This document shows positions 27,901 to 36,341 of a stretch of DNA of 64,000 bases, one piece after another (position 1 is the stretch's first letter; each line of letters opens with the position of its first letter). The DNA is from Planctomycetota bacterium (GTDB lineage: Bacteria > Planctomycetota > Planctomycetia > Planctomycetales > Planctomycetaceae). The stretch is taken from the NCBI GenBank assembly GCA_022600195.1, contig JAHZKX010000018.1, positions 62,001-126,000 on the forward strand, read 5' to 3'. The notes beneath the pieces were generated by a model, which saw nothing but the letters and a program-made list of their open reading frames with translations, ran no database searches and was not told where the DNA came from. Position numbers and translations under genes: made by a program.

Positions 27901-28131
27901 GCTTATCTATTAGCGACTGCCAAACCGATAGCACCAAAAGATCTGACACTCACTTTGAATACGTTCAAGGATATGCTGTCACATTATCAGGCAGACCCTA
28001 AAGCGGCAGCAAAATTGATCGCCGTTGGTGAATCCAAACCGGATGCAACTTTGAATCCGCAGGAGCTGGCCGCCTGGACCATGATTGCAAACCTCATCTT
28101 TAACCTGGATGAAGTCCTCAGCAAAAACTAA
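24922..28131 (+). CDS. PSD1 and planctomycete cytochrome c protein with inserted LamG domain
   Basis: From the ATG at 24922 the protein has 1069 residues. This start is preferred over a TTG at 24892 because AGAAGGTGA precedes it and it opens a clean signal peptide ([19 protein letters not shown]...VSA). PSCyt1 carries C47-F-Q-C-H51. DUF1549 follows, with a second CxxCH at residue 335 ([11 protein letters not shown]). Residues about 438-650 are an inserted concanavalin/LamG domain ([48 protein letters not shown]). DUF1553 ends the protein ([29 protein letters not shown]-type [16 protein letters not shown]). The LamG module should bind glycan and could bring the cytochrome unit to a polymer. 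It forms an operon with the DUF1501 gene 90 bases on. Confidence 0.94.
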   Translation: [1069 protein letters not shown]

Positions 28132-28221
28132 TTACATTCATGTGGAAATTGACAACCAAATCAAAATCGGAACAAAGATAGAATTCCAAAACTGAATCAA
28201 TAGAAATGACAAGGTATTGTT

Positions 28222-29697
28222 ATGAATCCCATGCAGGAACATCTCTCTCAAATTTCCCGACGCCATTTTTTCAAAACCGGTGGATTAGGGCTGGGTACCG
28301 CTGCTCTGGCATCTCTGGAATCGGGTCATCAGCAAACCCAGGCGGCAACTCCTGAAATGAAAGCCACAGGAGGATTGCCGGGCATTCCACACTTTGCCCC
28401 TAAAGCAAAACGCGCCATCTATCTGTTTATGGCGGGCTCTCCTTCTCAGATTGACACCTTCGACTATAAACCATCTCTGAATAAACTGTTCGATAAAGAT
28501 CTTCCCGAATCAGTGCGAAAAGGCCAACGGCTGACCACGATGACTTCGGGACAGGCCCGTTTTCCACTCGCACCTTCCAAATTCAAGTTTAAAAAATATG
28601 ACAACGGCTCAGAAGGAGCCTGGATCAGTGAGCTTCTCCCGCATACTGCAAGTATCGTCAAAGACATCTCCATTGTCAGATCCATCTGGACCGAAGCAAT
28701 CAACCATGACCCTGCCATCACTTATATCTGCACCGGAAACCAACTCCCCGGTCGCGCCAGTCTTGGGTCCTGGTTAAGTTACGGCCTGGGATCAATGAAT
28801 GAAAACCTACCCTCATTCGTCGTCTTAACTTCAACCTGGTCCGGACGACAGCAGGCACAGGCACTTTATAACCGACTCTGGGGCAGTGGATTTCTTGCCA
28901 GCAAATACTCGGGCGTCTCACTTCGCTCGAAAGGGGACCCGGTATTATTTCTTTCAAACCCTCCCGGAGTTTCTCCTAAATTAAGAAGACGGATGCTGGA
29001 CACATTGGCAGAAATGAACCAGAACGAATTCAACGCCATAGGAGATCCGGAAATTCAAACACGGATTTCTCAATACGAAATGGCCTTCCGTATGCAAACT
29101 TCAGTTCCCGAACTGACGGACATTTCAAAAGAGACCAAAGCCACACTCGACATGTACGGGCCTGACGTCCATAAGCCGGGTACGTTCGCCTATCATTGCC
29201 TGCTCACTCGTCGCATGGCGGAACGAGGCGTGCGGTTCTCGCAAATCTTCCACCGCGGTTGGGATCAACACGCGAACATTGGTGGTGCATTACCAAAACA
29301 ATGCAACGACATTGACCAGCCAGCGGCGGCTTTAGTGAAAGATTTGAAACAACGCGGCATGCTGGACGACACCCTGGTCATCTGGGGTGGTGAATTTGGT
29401 CGAACCGTTTACTGTCAGGGAAAACTGACTAAGGAAAATTATGGACGAGACCACCATCCACGCTGTTTCAGTATCTGGATGGCTGGCGGCGGAATCAAAA
29501 AGGGAGTCGTTCACGGCACGACAGATGATTTCAGCTACAACATTGTTGATAAACCCGTGCACATTCATGAATTCAATGCGACCATTCTCCAATGTCTGGG
29601 AATTGATCATCGCAAGCTCAGTTATAAATTCCAGGGCCTCGATCAACGTCTGACAGGCGTTGAAGATCATCACCCCGTCAAAGAAATTCTTGCCTGA
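28222..29697 (+). CDS. DUF1501 domain protein, Tat-exported (second copy)
   Basis: The protein has 491 residues. The N-terminus has [18 protein letters not shown], a twin-arginine signal. Conserved loops are [16 protein letters not shown] (about 72-87), a pattern around [30 protein letters not shown] and [21 protein letters not shown] precedes the ATG. It is paired with the LamG-containing PSD1 upstream, just as 7268-8689 is paired with the first PSD1; the clearly different sequences argue for old duplication rather than a recent repeat. No biochemical role is known for the family. Confidence 0.94.
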   Translation: MNPMQEHLSQISRRHFFKTGGLGLGTAALASLESGHQQTQAATPEMKATGGLPGIPHFAPKAKRAIYLFMAGSPSQIDTFDYKPSLNKLFDKDLPESVRKGQRLTTMTSGQARFPLAPSKFKFKKYDNGSEGAWISELLPHTASIVKDISIVRSIWTEAINHDPAITYICTGNQLPGRASLGSWLSYGLGSMNENLPSFVVLTSTWSGRQQAQALYNRLWGSGFLASKYSGVSLRSKGDPVLFLSNPPGVSPKLRRRMLDTLAEMNQNEFNAIGDPEIQTRISQYEMAFRMQTSVPELTDISKETKATLDMYGPDVHKPGTFAYHCLLTRRMAERGVRFSQIFHRGWDQHANIGGALPKQCNDIDQPAAALVKDLKQRGMLDDTLVIWGGEFGRTVYCQGKLTKENYGRDHHPRCFSIWMAGGGIKKGVVHGTTDDFSYNIVDKPVHIHEFNATILQCLGIDHRKLSYKFQGLDQRLTGVEDHHPVKEILA

Positions 29698-29713
29698 TTG
29701 AAATTTATACCTG

Positions 29714-29753
29714 AAAAAATAATGGATCGCCGTTTTCATAAACGGCGATCCAT
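29714..29753. terminator. Bidirectional Rho-independent terminator
   Basis: A perfect 14-bp stem (29722-29735 with 29740-29753) has a 4-base loop, with TTTTCTATT to the right and, on the other strand, TATTTTTTC to the left. It serves both the DUF1501 gene and the convergent acetylesterase gene. Confidence 0.88.
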
Positions 29754-29797
29754 TTTCTATTGAATATTAAACGCTGATAAAAACGTCTTGCCTGCCT

Positions 29798-30580
29798 TTA
29801 TTTCTGCAACTTTTGCATCTGCTCAGCATAGCGTTTGCCAAACTCCCGCTCTGCCTTGGCATTGAAGTGAACCTGATCTTTTTTGGCAGGTAAGCCTTTC
29901 GAAGAAGCAACTCCTGTCTTGGGAACCGTTTTGGAAATTCCGTGAAGTGCACTATTCACAACAGGCACTCCGGGGCGATCCAAAAACTCCCCTAGTTCTC
30001 CCATCACAAAAGGCAAATCGGGTTCACCAAGATCAGTTCGCAAATCCACAATCATGGCAGAGAGCCGCTTTTGGTAAGAATTATAAAGTTCCGGATTCTT
30101 ACATTCTGCCTCTCCCTGATGCCAGATGACGCCCTTGATCACACCGTGCTTCTGGTTTTCTTTGGCCCACTTCACTGCGCGTTCATAAAGGTCTTTGCCT
30201 TTTACCCAACGGCTAAGTGGTGTCCCCCCGAAAGCCGCCGGTATCAGACCAATCGTGACCTCGGTGTTTGCATCTGCCATCGCAGGACCAAATGCAGACC
30301 CCGGCCCCACACCTGCAATCGTTGGTTTATCAAAATGAAGTGGATCGGTAGCCGGAACCCATTTTCCTTCTTTATCTAATTTCAAGACGCGCGGATGCGG
30401 ACTGTTGGTCGCGGCAACGACCTTCCCACGTCCTGCCATATTCGACTGTCCCATTAACAAATAGATGTGAAACTTTTCTTTGTCAGGCAATTGAGTTACT
30501 TTCTCCTCTCCTGGTAACGAGCCAGAAACAGCTAACATTCCGATGAACAAGGCCACAGTTTGGATCAATTTAATTTTCAT
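29798..30580 (-). CDS. Sialate O-acetylesterase / SGNH-type carbohydrate esterase
   Basis: From the ATG at 30580 the protein has 260 residues with a signal peptide (MKIKLIQTVALFIGMLAVSG); a GTG at 30622 in the same frame would add 14 residues ahead of the signal and is less likely. The SGNH block I is LLMGQSNMAGRGK with S46 as nucleophile. IWHQGEAECKNPE is the conserved Gly/Asn-oxyanion region of this family, and the C-terminal DQVHFN gives the Asp-x-x-His pair. It should remove acetyl groups from sugars outside the cytoplasm, preparing polymers for glycosidases. It is convergent with DUF1501 and divergent from the broken alpha/beta hydrolase. Confidence 0.85.
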   Translation of the reverse strand: MKIKLIQTVALFIGMLAVSGSLPGEEKVTQLPDKEKFHIYLLMGQSNMAGRGKVVAATNSPHPRVLKLDKEGKWVPATDPLHFDKPTIAGVGPGSAFGPAMADANTEVTIGLIPAAFGGTPLSRWVKGKDLYERAVKWAKENQKHGVIKGVIWHQGEAECKNPELYNSYQKRLSAMIVDLRTDLGEPDLPFVMGELGEFLDRPGVPVVNSALHGISKTVPKTGVASSKGLPAKKDQVHFNAKAEREFGKRYAEQMQKLQK

Positions 30581-30701
30581 TTTTTGACATTCCAATGAGA
30601 TATTGAGAGATGATTTCATCACACTTTCATTTACTATAGAACCAGACCTGATTCGACATCAAGTACCCAGCATCACGTTTTTATGAAAGAAAATCAGCAA
30701 C

Positions 30702-31610
30702 ATGAATTCGAATTTTCAAAAAACACTCACCCTCTCACTTTTTGTTGGTCTTTGCTGCGTGCTCTCAGCACCTTCACTTGTCGTAGCTCAAAAAAAACGT
30801 GCCGCAAAGAATCAAAACTGGAAACCACTGAAAGACGCTGAATTCAAAACCTATAAATCAACAAAACAGGCTAATCTTCATCTCAATATTTTCAAACCAA
30901 AAGACTGGAAACCGGGGGATTCCCGTCCTGCCATCGTGTTCTTTTTTGGTGGCGGTTGGACCGGTGGTAACCCCAGCCAATTCGAACCTCACTGTCAACA
31001 TCTGGCTTCCAAAGGCATGGTCGCCTGCGCTGCCGAATATCGGATTAAATCCAAACATAAAACAACCCCCTTCGAATGTGTGGCCGATGGTAAATCAGCC
31101 GTCCGCTATATTCGTCAACACGCTGCTGAACTGGGAGTCGACCCCAATCGCATCGTGGCCGGTGGTGGCTCAGCGGGAGGCCATGTTGCCGCCTGCACCG
31201 GAACCGTTATTGGTTTTGAAGAACCAGCTGAAAACAAACAGATTTCATCCCTTCCCAATGCAATGGCATTATTCAATCCGGTAATAGATACTACGTAAAC
31301 AGGCTGGAAAGGGGGCCCCAGACAACTCGGTAATCGCTGCAAGGAAATTTCCCCTGTCCATTTCATTCGAAATGATCTGCCACCCACGATCATATTTCAT
31401 GGCACGGCCGACACAACAGTATTAATCGAAAATGTCGAACGCTTTACAGAACAGATGAATCAAAAAGGGAATCGCTGTGAACTGGTTTCTTATAAAGATC
31501 AGGCACACGGTTTTTTCAATTTAAGAAAAAACAGAGAGAACTACGATTCAACAATTAAAAAACTGGATCAGTTTCTGACATCCCTGGGATACCTTAACCC
31601 CAAAAAATAA
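30702..31610 (+). pseudogene. Secreted alpha/beta hydrolase interrupted by an in-frame TAA
   Basis: The ATG at 30702 opens a signal peptide (about 1-30) and an alpha/beta hydrolase: oxyanion FFGGGWTGG near residue 81-89 and nucleophile S157 in GGGSAGG. Codon 199 (31296-31298) is TAA. The same frame then continues without any shift for 103 more codons to a TAA at 31608, with PPTIIFHGTADTTV (acid D237) and DQAHGFFN (H269), exactly the missing part of the triad. The short product (198 residues) would lack Asp and His and be inactive. A pseudogene, a sequencing error or stop read-through could each explain this. The type is acetyl-xylan esterase/lipase-like. Reading the frame as one gene is very secure; its status is not. 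Confidence 0.85.
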
Positions 31611-31672
31611 AATGTGTTTCCTGAACCTCTCAGAATCACGCCTGCCTCTCACCTGTCAAAGGAACAGACAAC

Positions 31673-34648
31673 ATGCACGGTCTGCCATCCCGAAAGAGTC
31701 CTTCCCGTCCCTTCCTCGCCGGTATTTTGCTACTGACCTACTCAGCACTGTTTCTCACTCCCTGGTTAAATGCAGAAGAGATTAAAACTCCGCGTTCGCT
31801 GGACGATCGCCTGACGATTGAACTGTTTGCTTCCGAACCTGATATCGTCACTGTCACCGGCCTGACTGTGGATCAACGCAACCGTGTCTATGTCGTTGAA
31901 AACCATACTCATTTTCGCCCTGAAAATTATACAGGTCCAAAAACAGATCGAATTCGATTGCTGGAAGATACAACCGGCAACGGTCGCGCCGATCGTATTC
32001 AGACTTTCTATGAAGGCTCGACCGAAACCATGAATATCGGCGCCCACCCGGATGGCTGGATCTATGTGGCAACCCGCAGTTCGATCTTTCGTTTACGCGA
32101 TAAAGACAATGATGGTAAATCTGATATCAGACAAAATCTGGTTCAACTCGAGACGACCGCCACTTATCCACATAATGGATTCTCAGGGTTTGCCTTTGAT
32201 TTTTCCAACAACATCTATTTCAGTATGGGAGAGAATGAAGGAGCCGATGCCGAACTTGTTGGTGATTTTGGCAATATCTATTTCACCCTCGGGCAGAATT
32301 ATGGCGACGATGCCATCCTGATCGGCAAAGGAAAAGTACGTCTGACTGCACTTAGAGGTGAAGGAGGCATCTTTCGTTGCCGCACCGATGGAAGTAAACT
32401 CGAACGCATCGCCACCGGTTTCTGGAATCCGTTCCATCTCTGTTTTGATGTGTACGGCCGCATGTTTGTTGGCGATAACGATCCCGGCAATCGTCCTCCC
32501 TGTCGATTATTAAACATTGTAAAAGGGGGCGACTATGGATATCGGCGGCGCACTCTGGAACCGTTCATCGCCATCAATGCAGAAACTCCAGGCACACTCC
32601 CGATGACTTCCTCCACGGGAGAATCGCCTACCGGACTGATTTCTTACGAATCAGATCAACTGCCGGATGACTATCGAGGCGATCTGCTGGTAGCCAGTTG
32701 GGGAGAACACCGCATTGACCGTTATCATCTCACGCCCCAGGGAGCCTCGTTCAAAACAACAACACAACCAGTCATCGCCGGCGAAGAACATTTTCGCCCC
32801 GCGGGAATTGCCGTGGGTCCGGATGGCAGCCTGTATGTCGGCGACTGGGCCGACCGTTCCTACCCGTTGCATGGCAAAGGACGTGTCTGGCGAATTCGTG
32901 CGACGAACCCGCCACAGACTTCGCAAACAGAATCCATCACATCCAAAGATTGGCAAAGACGCAATAATTCAGCGAGAAAACTTCTCACTCAGAAAGACAC
33001 AGGTGTTTCACAACTCAAATCGGCTCTCCAAAACTCAGACCCACGTGTCAGAGCAGTGGCTTTGAACGCGTTGACCAGTTCTAAATTGATGACACCTGAG
33101 TTGGTGCATTCCGCTCTCAAAGATAAACAGCCGGAGCTCCGTGAGTTGGCTGTAACGAAACTTCCCGCAACATTGGTAGATTTTCAAAGTATCGCTGCCC
33201 GTGATATTTCACCCGCCGTACAAGCTGCCGCTTTAAGACGCATCTCAAAAAAGTCGGCCTTACCACTTTTATTTGAACGATTGAAAAGTACAGACCTTTT
33301 CAGGCAGCAGGCAGCACGACAGGGACTCAGACAAACATTAACTGACAAGGAGCTTACAGAATACTTTTCGCACAACGAAGCGGAAGTCCGACTTGCCGTC
33401 ATTCTGCTCTTAAAGGAAAGCACATCACCGCCGGTTGACTCTCTGTTAAAACAGGCACTGAAAGATGAAAATCCAATGGTTCGTTTTGTCGCAGTGGAAT
33501 GGATTGGCCGCGATCAACTCAAGTCGTTTCGAAAAACACTGATTTCAGATCTCGCCAGTAAAGCAACCACGCCGGAACTCTTGAAAGCCTATCTGGCTGC
33601 GATTGCACAACTGGAGGGTGTCATGAAAGATTGGACCAGAGGCACTACCGGAGACTGGTGGGTCGCTAAATCTAACGTGCAGAAATACGCGGCCCGGTTA
33701 CTCGATTTGCCTGGAACATCCCCGGAAGTCATTCAACAAATTCTATTATTTTTGCCCGACACCCATCCAGCAATGAGTGAGAAAAAACTGAGTGAATTGA
33801 TCACTTCGAGCAACCCGGGAGTACAGACAGAAGCAGTGCGAACACTGCGCGAAAAAAACACCGAGTCTGGAAGAAAAACACTTTTGAAGCTCGCGAATAA
33901 CACAGAGACAGAAGCGAATTTACGGGCTGAAGCAGTCATCGGCCTGAACAGCTCACGTCCGGAGAATGTCACCCCACTACTAAAATTAGCACATGACAAA
34001 AAAGAAACGGTCAGCAGAGAGGCATTACGCACATTAACGGGAGCACAATTAACGGTTCAACAACAGGCAGCACTCAAAAAAATGGCGATGGAAGAAACTC
34101 CAAAATCGCCCCTGATTGAACGAATTCTGACTCGACAGGTCAAACAGAAAAAACCATCTCAGGATCAGCTCTCTGAATGGATGACAGTTTTGTCAGGACC
34201 AGCTGATTCCCTTTCAGGCCAGCGACTCTTCTTTCACCCCAAAGGCCCTGGTTGTTTCCGCTGTCATCAGATTGACGGGCGTGGTCAGCAAGTCGGTCCC
34301 GGTTTACTCCGCATGCAGGGAAGAATCGCTCTCAATCGGGAACGTTTAGTCGAAGCCATCATTAATCCCAGTAAGGATATCGATCCCGGATTTCTCCCTT
34401 TGACCATTGTGACCATCGAGGGAAAGACTGCCTCTGGAATTTACCATAAGCATAACAATAAAGTGCGGTCCATTTACGACTCAAAGGGAAAAATTCTCTC
34501 ATTCAAAATAGAGGACATTGAAGAAATGCTGCCTTCGAAAACTTCCATTATGCCCAATGGACTGGTAGATCTAATGACACTACAGGAATTTCGAGATCTG
34601 ATCGCCTATCTTCTGCCCGAACCTGACCAAACCAAATCATCGAATTGA
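31673..34648 (+). CDS. PVC-type CxxCH heme-binding dehydrogenase-like protein with HEAT repeats
   Basis: The protein has 991 residues with a signal peptide (about 1-34, ending WLNAEE). A TIGR02604-like propeller follows (about 40-400; LLEDTTGNGRADRIQTF, PDGSLYVGDWADRSYP), then HEAT-like repeats (about 430-800; PRVRAVALNALTSSK, PMVRFVAVEWIGRD) and the TIGR02603 heme domain with C861-F-R-C-H865 and the INPSKDIDPGF element. It is the second such protein in the window, the other being at 1-3234. The propeller contains an odd tandem duplication of about 21 residues near residue 180-220. AGGA lies before the ATG. The neighbours suggest an extracytoplasmic redox step in sugar oxidation; the substrate is unknown. 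Confidence 0.92.
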   Translation: MHGLPSRKSPSRPFLAGILLLTYSALFLTPWLNAEEIKTPRSLDDRLTIELFASEPDIVTVTGLTVDQRNRVYVVENHTHFRPENYTGPKTDRIRLLEDTTGNGRADRIQTFYEGSTETMNIGAHPDGWIYVATRSSIFRLRDKDNDGKSDIRQNLVQLETTATYPHNGFSGFAFDFSNNIYFSMGENEGADAELVGDFGNIYFTLGQNYGDDAILIGKGKVRLTALRGEGGIFRCRTDGSKLERIATGFWNPFHLCFDVYGRMFVGDNDPGNRPPCRLLNIVKGGDYGYRRRTLEPFIAINAETPGTLPMTSSTGESPTGLISYESDQLPDDYRGDLLVASWGEHRIDRYHLTPQGASFKTTTQPVIAGEEHFRPAGIAVGPDGSLYVGDWADRSYPLHGKGRVWRIRATNPPQTSQTESITSKDWQRRNNSARKLLTQKDTGVSQLKSALQNSDPRVRAVALNALTSSKLMTPELVHSALKDKQPELRELAVTKLPATLVDFQSIAARDISPAVQAAALRRISKKSALPLLFERLKSTDLFRQQAARQGLRQTLTDKELTEYFSHNEAEVRLAVILLLKESTSPPVDSLLKQALKDENPMVRFVAVEWIGRDQLKSFRKTLISDLASKATTPELLKAYLAAIAQLEGVMKDWTRGTTGDWWVAKSNVQKYAARLLDLPGTSPEVIQQILLFLPDTHPAMSEKKLSELITSSNPGVQTEAVRTLREKNTESGRKTLLKLANNTETEANLRAEAVIGLNSSRPENVTPLLKLAHDKKETVSREALRTLTGAQLTVQQQAALKKMAMEETPKSPLIERILTRQVKQKKPSQDQLSEWMTVLSGPADSLSGQRLFFHPKGPGCFRCHQIDGRGQQVGPGLLRMQGRIALNRERLVEAIINPSKDIDPGFLPLTIVTIEGKTASGIYHKHNNKVRSIYDSKGKILSFKIEDIEEMLPSKTSIMPNGLVDLMTLQEFRDLIAYLLPEPDQTKSSN

Positions 34649-34658
34649 CTACGGAAGA

Positions 34659-35429
34659 TTACCGTACTGCTCCCCCATTCACATTAATGACCTGACCGGT
34701 GATATATGCCGCTTCCTGACTGCATAGAAAACGTGCCATCTTCGCAATATCTTCCGGTTTCCCCCAGCATTTCATGGGGGTCTCCTGTTTGACACGTTCC
34801 TGCCAGACATCGCTTGCCTTTTCGCCCCAGGCAGTTTGAATCCATCCGGGGGCAATGCAATTCACTCGTACCTCTGGCGCCATCGATACGGCCAAAGATC
34901 GGCTAAACCCCATAATCGCATTTTTGGATGCTGCAAATAATTCTCCACTCTCCCCTTCCATTCCCCGATCCGATTGGTCCCAGCCTATATTCAGAATACA
35001 ACCCCGCCCCTGTTGCTGCATTCGTTGACCAACTTCATGAGATAAAAGCATCGTCCCACGGATATCAACTTCAAACAGCTGATCCAGTTTTTGATCATAG
35101 TCCAATTTGGAATGCGCACCCGTTAACAAATCAACACCGGCGTTATTAATCCAAATGTCCAATGCACCCCACTCCTGAAATGCCTGATCGATGAATGCGG
35201 AATAATTTTCCTGGTCAGACAGGTCGGTTGAAATGACTCCCGTTTTTCTGCCTCGCCCCTGAATCTGTTTGACAACTTCCTGAGCTGCATCCGCAGAATT
35301 CCGGTAATGAATCAGCACGTCGGCTCCTGCTTCAGACAGCTCAAGAGCGATGGCCTTGCCGATGCCCGTAGAAGAACCTGTCACTAATGCTTTCATACCC
35401 GATAGATCGCAGAACGAAGATGCTGACAC
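34659..35429 (-). CDS. SDR-fold protein lacking the canonical catalytic Ser and Tyr
   Basis: The protein has 256 residues with a GTG start at 35429, chosen because GGAG stands seven bases before it. The cofactor motif TGSSTGIGKA (residues 17-26), NNAG (95-98) and the end ITGQVINVNGG are classical SDR. At the active site, however, the usual Tyr-x-x-x-Lys reads F165-A-A-S-K169, and the strand that normally carries the catalytic Ser reads N-I-G-W-D-Q. It may bind NAD(P) without normal hydride transfer, or use other residues such as the Asp or Trp. It is convergent with the PVC heme gene, 10 bases apart. Confidence 0.88.
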   Translation of the reverse strand: MSASSFCDLSGMKALVTGSSTGIGKAIALELSEAGADVLIHYRNSADAAQEVVKQIQGRGRKTGVISTDLSDQENYSAFIDQAFQEWGALDIWINNAGVDLLTGAHSKLDYDQKLDQLFEVDIRGTMLLSHEVGQRMQQQGRGCILNIGWDQSDRGMEGESGELFAASKNAIMGFSRSLAVSMAPEVRVNCIAPGWIQTAWGEKASDVWQERVKQETPMKCWGKPEDIAKMARFLCSQEAAYITGQVINVNGGAVR

Positions 35430-35514
35430 AACATAACTCCAATATTTGATGAAACTTAAGCACGTTAAAGAAATGTTATTTATTGAATAATTAGATAAAC
35501 TGGATAAATACTAG

Positions 35515-35543
35515 TTGACGATTGGGCAGAGCACTACCATAAT
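35515..35543 (+). promoter_or_regulatory. Strong sigma70-type promoter
   Basis: TTGACG, a spacer of 17, then CATAAT. It lies between the divergent SDR gene and the ArsR-type regulator. The start of transcription would be near 35550, more than 300 bases before the regulator's coding region. Confidence 0.65.
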
Positions 35544-35549
35544 TGCCAT

Positions 35550-35876
35550 CGAAATGAGGGAGCGTTCTTTGTTTTTCTTATTGAAGAAGGAAGCGTCTCC
35601 CGCACCTCACATCTTTCGCCTGTCTGGCAAACAATACAAGTAGTTGAGTCAGTTTTTCAACTTAGATCTGCGCGCCATGTTTTACAGGCGATTTTGGGCC
35701 AAAGTGTAGTAAATGGTTCGTATGCCCAGCGATTTGCTGCTTGTTTTTATGATTCACTTCCCCCGCTTTCAACGAAAGCGATTTGAATTGATTATGCCAC
35801 CCCAACCGGTCGCTGCAAATATGCGACGGTTTAAAAAGAGTTTTTTTGTATGAATTTGAAAAAGGAAACTACGAAT
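35550..35876 (+). other. Long leader of the ArsR-type gene, possible structured RNA
   Basis: There is no gene in this 330-base stretch. Several hairpins can be folded by eye: GGGAG/CTCCC with further pairing (35557-35613), AGTTGA/TCAACT (near 35640-35662), CGCTTTC/GAAAGCG (near 35763-35780) and AACCG-G-TCGC/GCGACGGTT (35805-35832) just before a poly-T run and the start region. It does not match tmRNA, RNase P RNA, SRP RNA or a riboswitch class that I recognise. Confidence 0.4.
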
Positions 35877-36272
35877 ATGGCCACAAATCTTGTGGATCCG
35901 CCCCAGGAACGATCAGCACAGCGATTTCCAACGCTGCCAGATCATCTTGAAAAGAACTTGGTTAAAGTATTTAAGTTGTTGTCAGACGAGACGCGACTGA
36001 AAATCATGCTTTACCTGGCCCAGGAAGAAGAATTGTTTGTCACCGCATTATGCGAACGACTGAATCAGAGTCAGCCTGCCGTCAGCCATCACCTGGCATT
36101 ATTAAGGGATGCCGGCCTGATTGAAGCACGTCGTGACGGAAAACACAACTTTTACTCCATTTGCCGGGAACACTTTCATACGATTATGGCTGAATTGTTC
36201 AATAGTTTTAATGATCCCGATGATAATATCATCCGCATTGACAATTTTGTCCTGACACAAGACCCAAGTTGA
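35877..36272 (+). CDS. ArsR-family winged-helix transcriptional regulator
   Basis: The preferred start is the ATG at 35877 (131 residues), since AAGGA lies 11 bases before it; an upstream ATG at 35850 would add nine residues. The winged helix shows KVFKLLSDETRLKIMLYLAQ, the recognition region LNQSQPAVSHHLALLRDAGLI and the wing ARRDGKHNFYSI. The metal site of true ArsR proteins (C-x-C in ELCVCDL) is absent: this one reads ELFVTALC, so arsenic sensing is unlikely. A strong promoter and long leader precede it and a terminator follows, so it is monocistronic. Its target is unknown; it could regulate itself or the neighbouring SDR gene. Confidence 0.85.
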   Translation: MATNLVDPPQERSAQRFPTLPDHLEKNLVKVFKLLSDETRLKIMLYLAQEEELFVTALCERLNQSQPAVSHHLALLRDAGLIEARRDGKHNFYSICREHFHTIMAELFNSFNDPDDNIIRIDNFVLTQDPS

Positions 36273-36306
36273 TCCCATAAAAAACTATTCCGAAAAAATC
36301 TTCTTG

Positions 36307-36341
36307 AAAGAGGCCGGCCTCCTGTTGCCGGTCTCTTTTTA
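36307..36341 (+). terminator. Rho-independent terminator after the ArsR-type gene
   Basis: A stem of 10-12 bp with one G-U pair (AAAGAGGCCGGC with GCCGGTCTCTTT) and an 8-base loop is followed by TTTTTATTT. It lies 34 bases past the stop. Confidence 0.85.

Noticed and set aside
31296-31298. Reassignment of TAA as a sense codon, suggested by two in-frame TAA codons
   Set aside because: Many intact genes here (for example PSD1 at 7258-7260, ndk and dnaB) end at TAA with correct lengths, so TAA is a stop in this genome.
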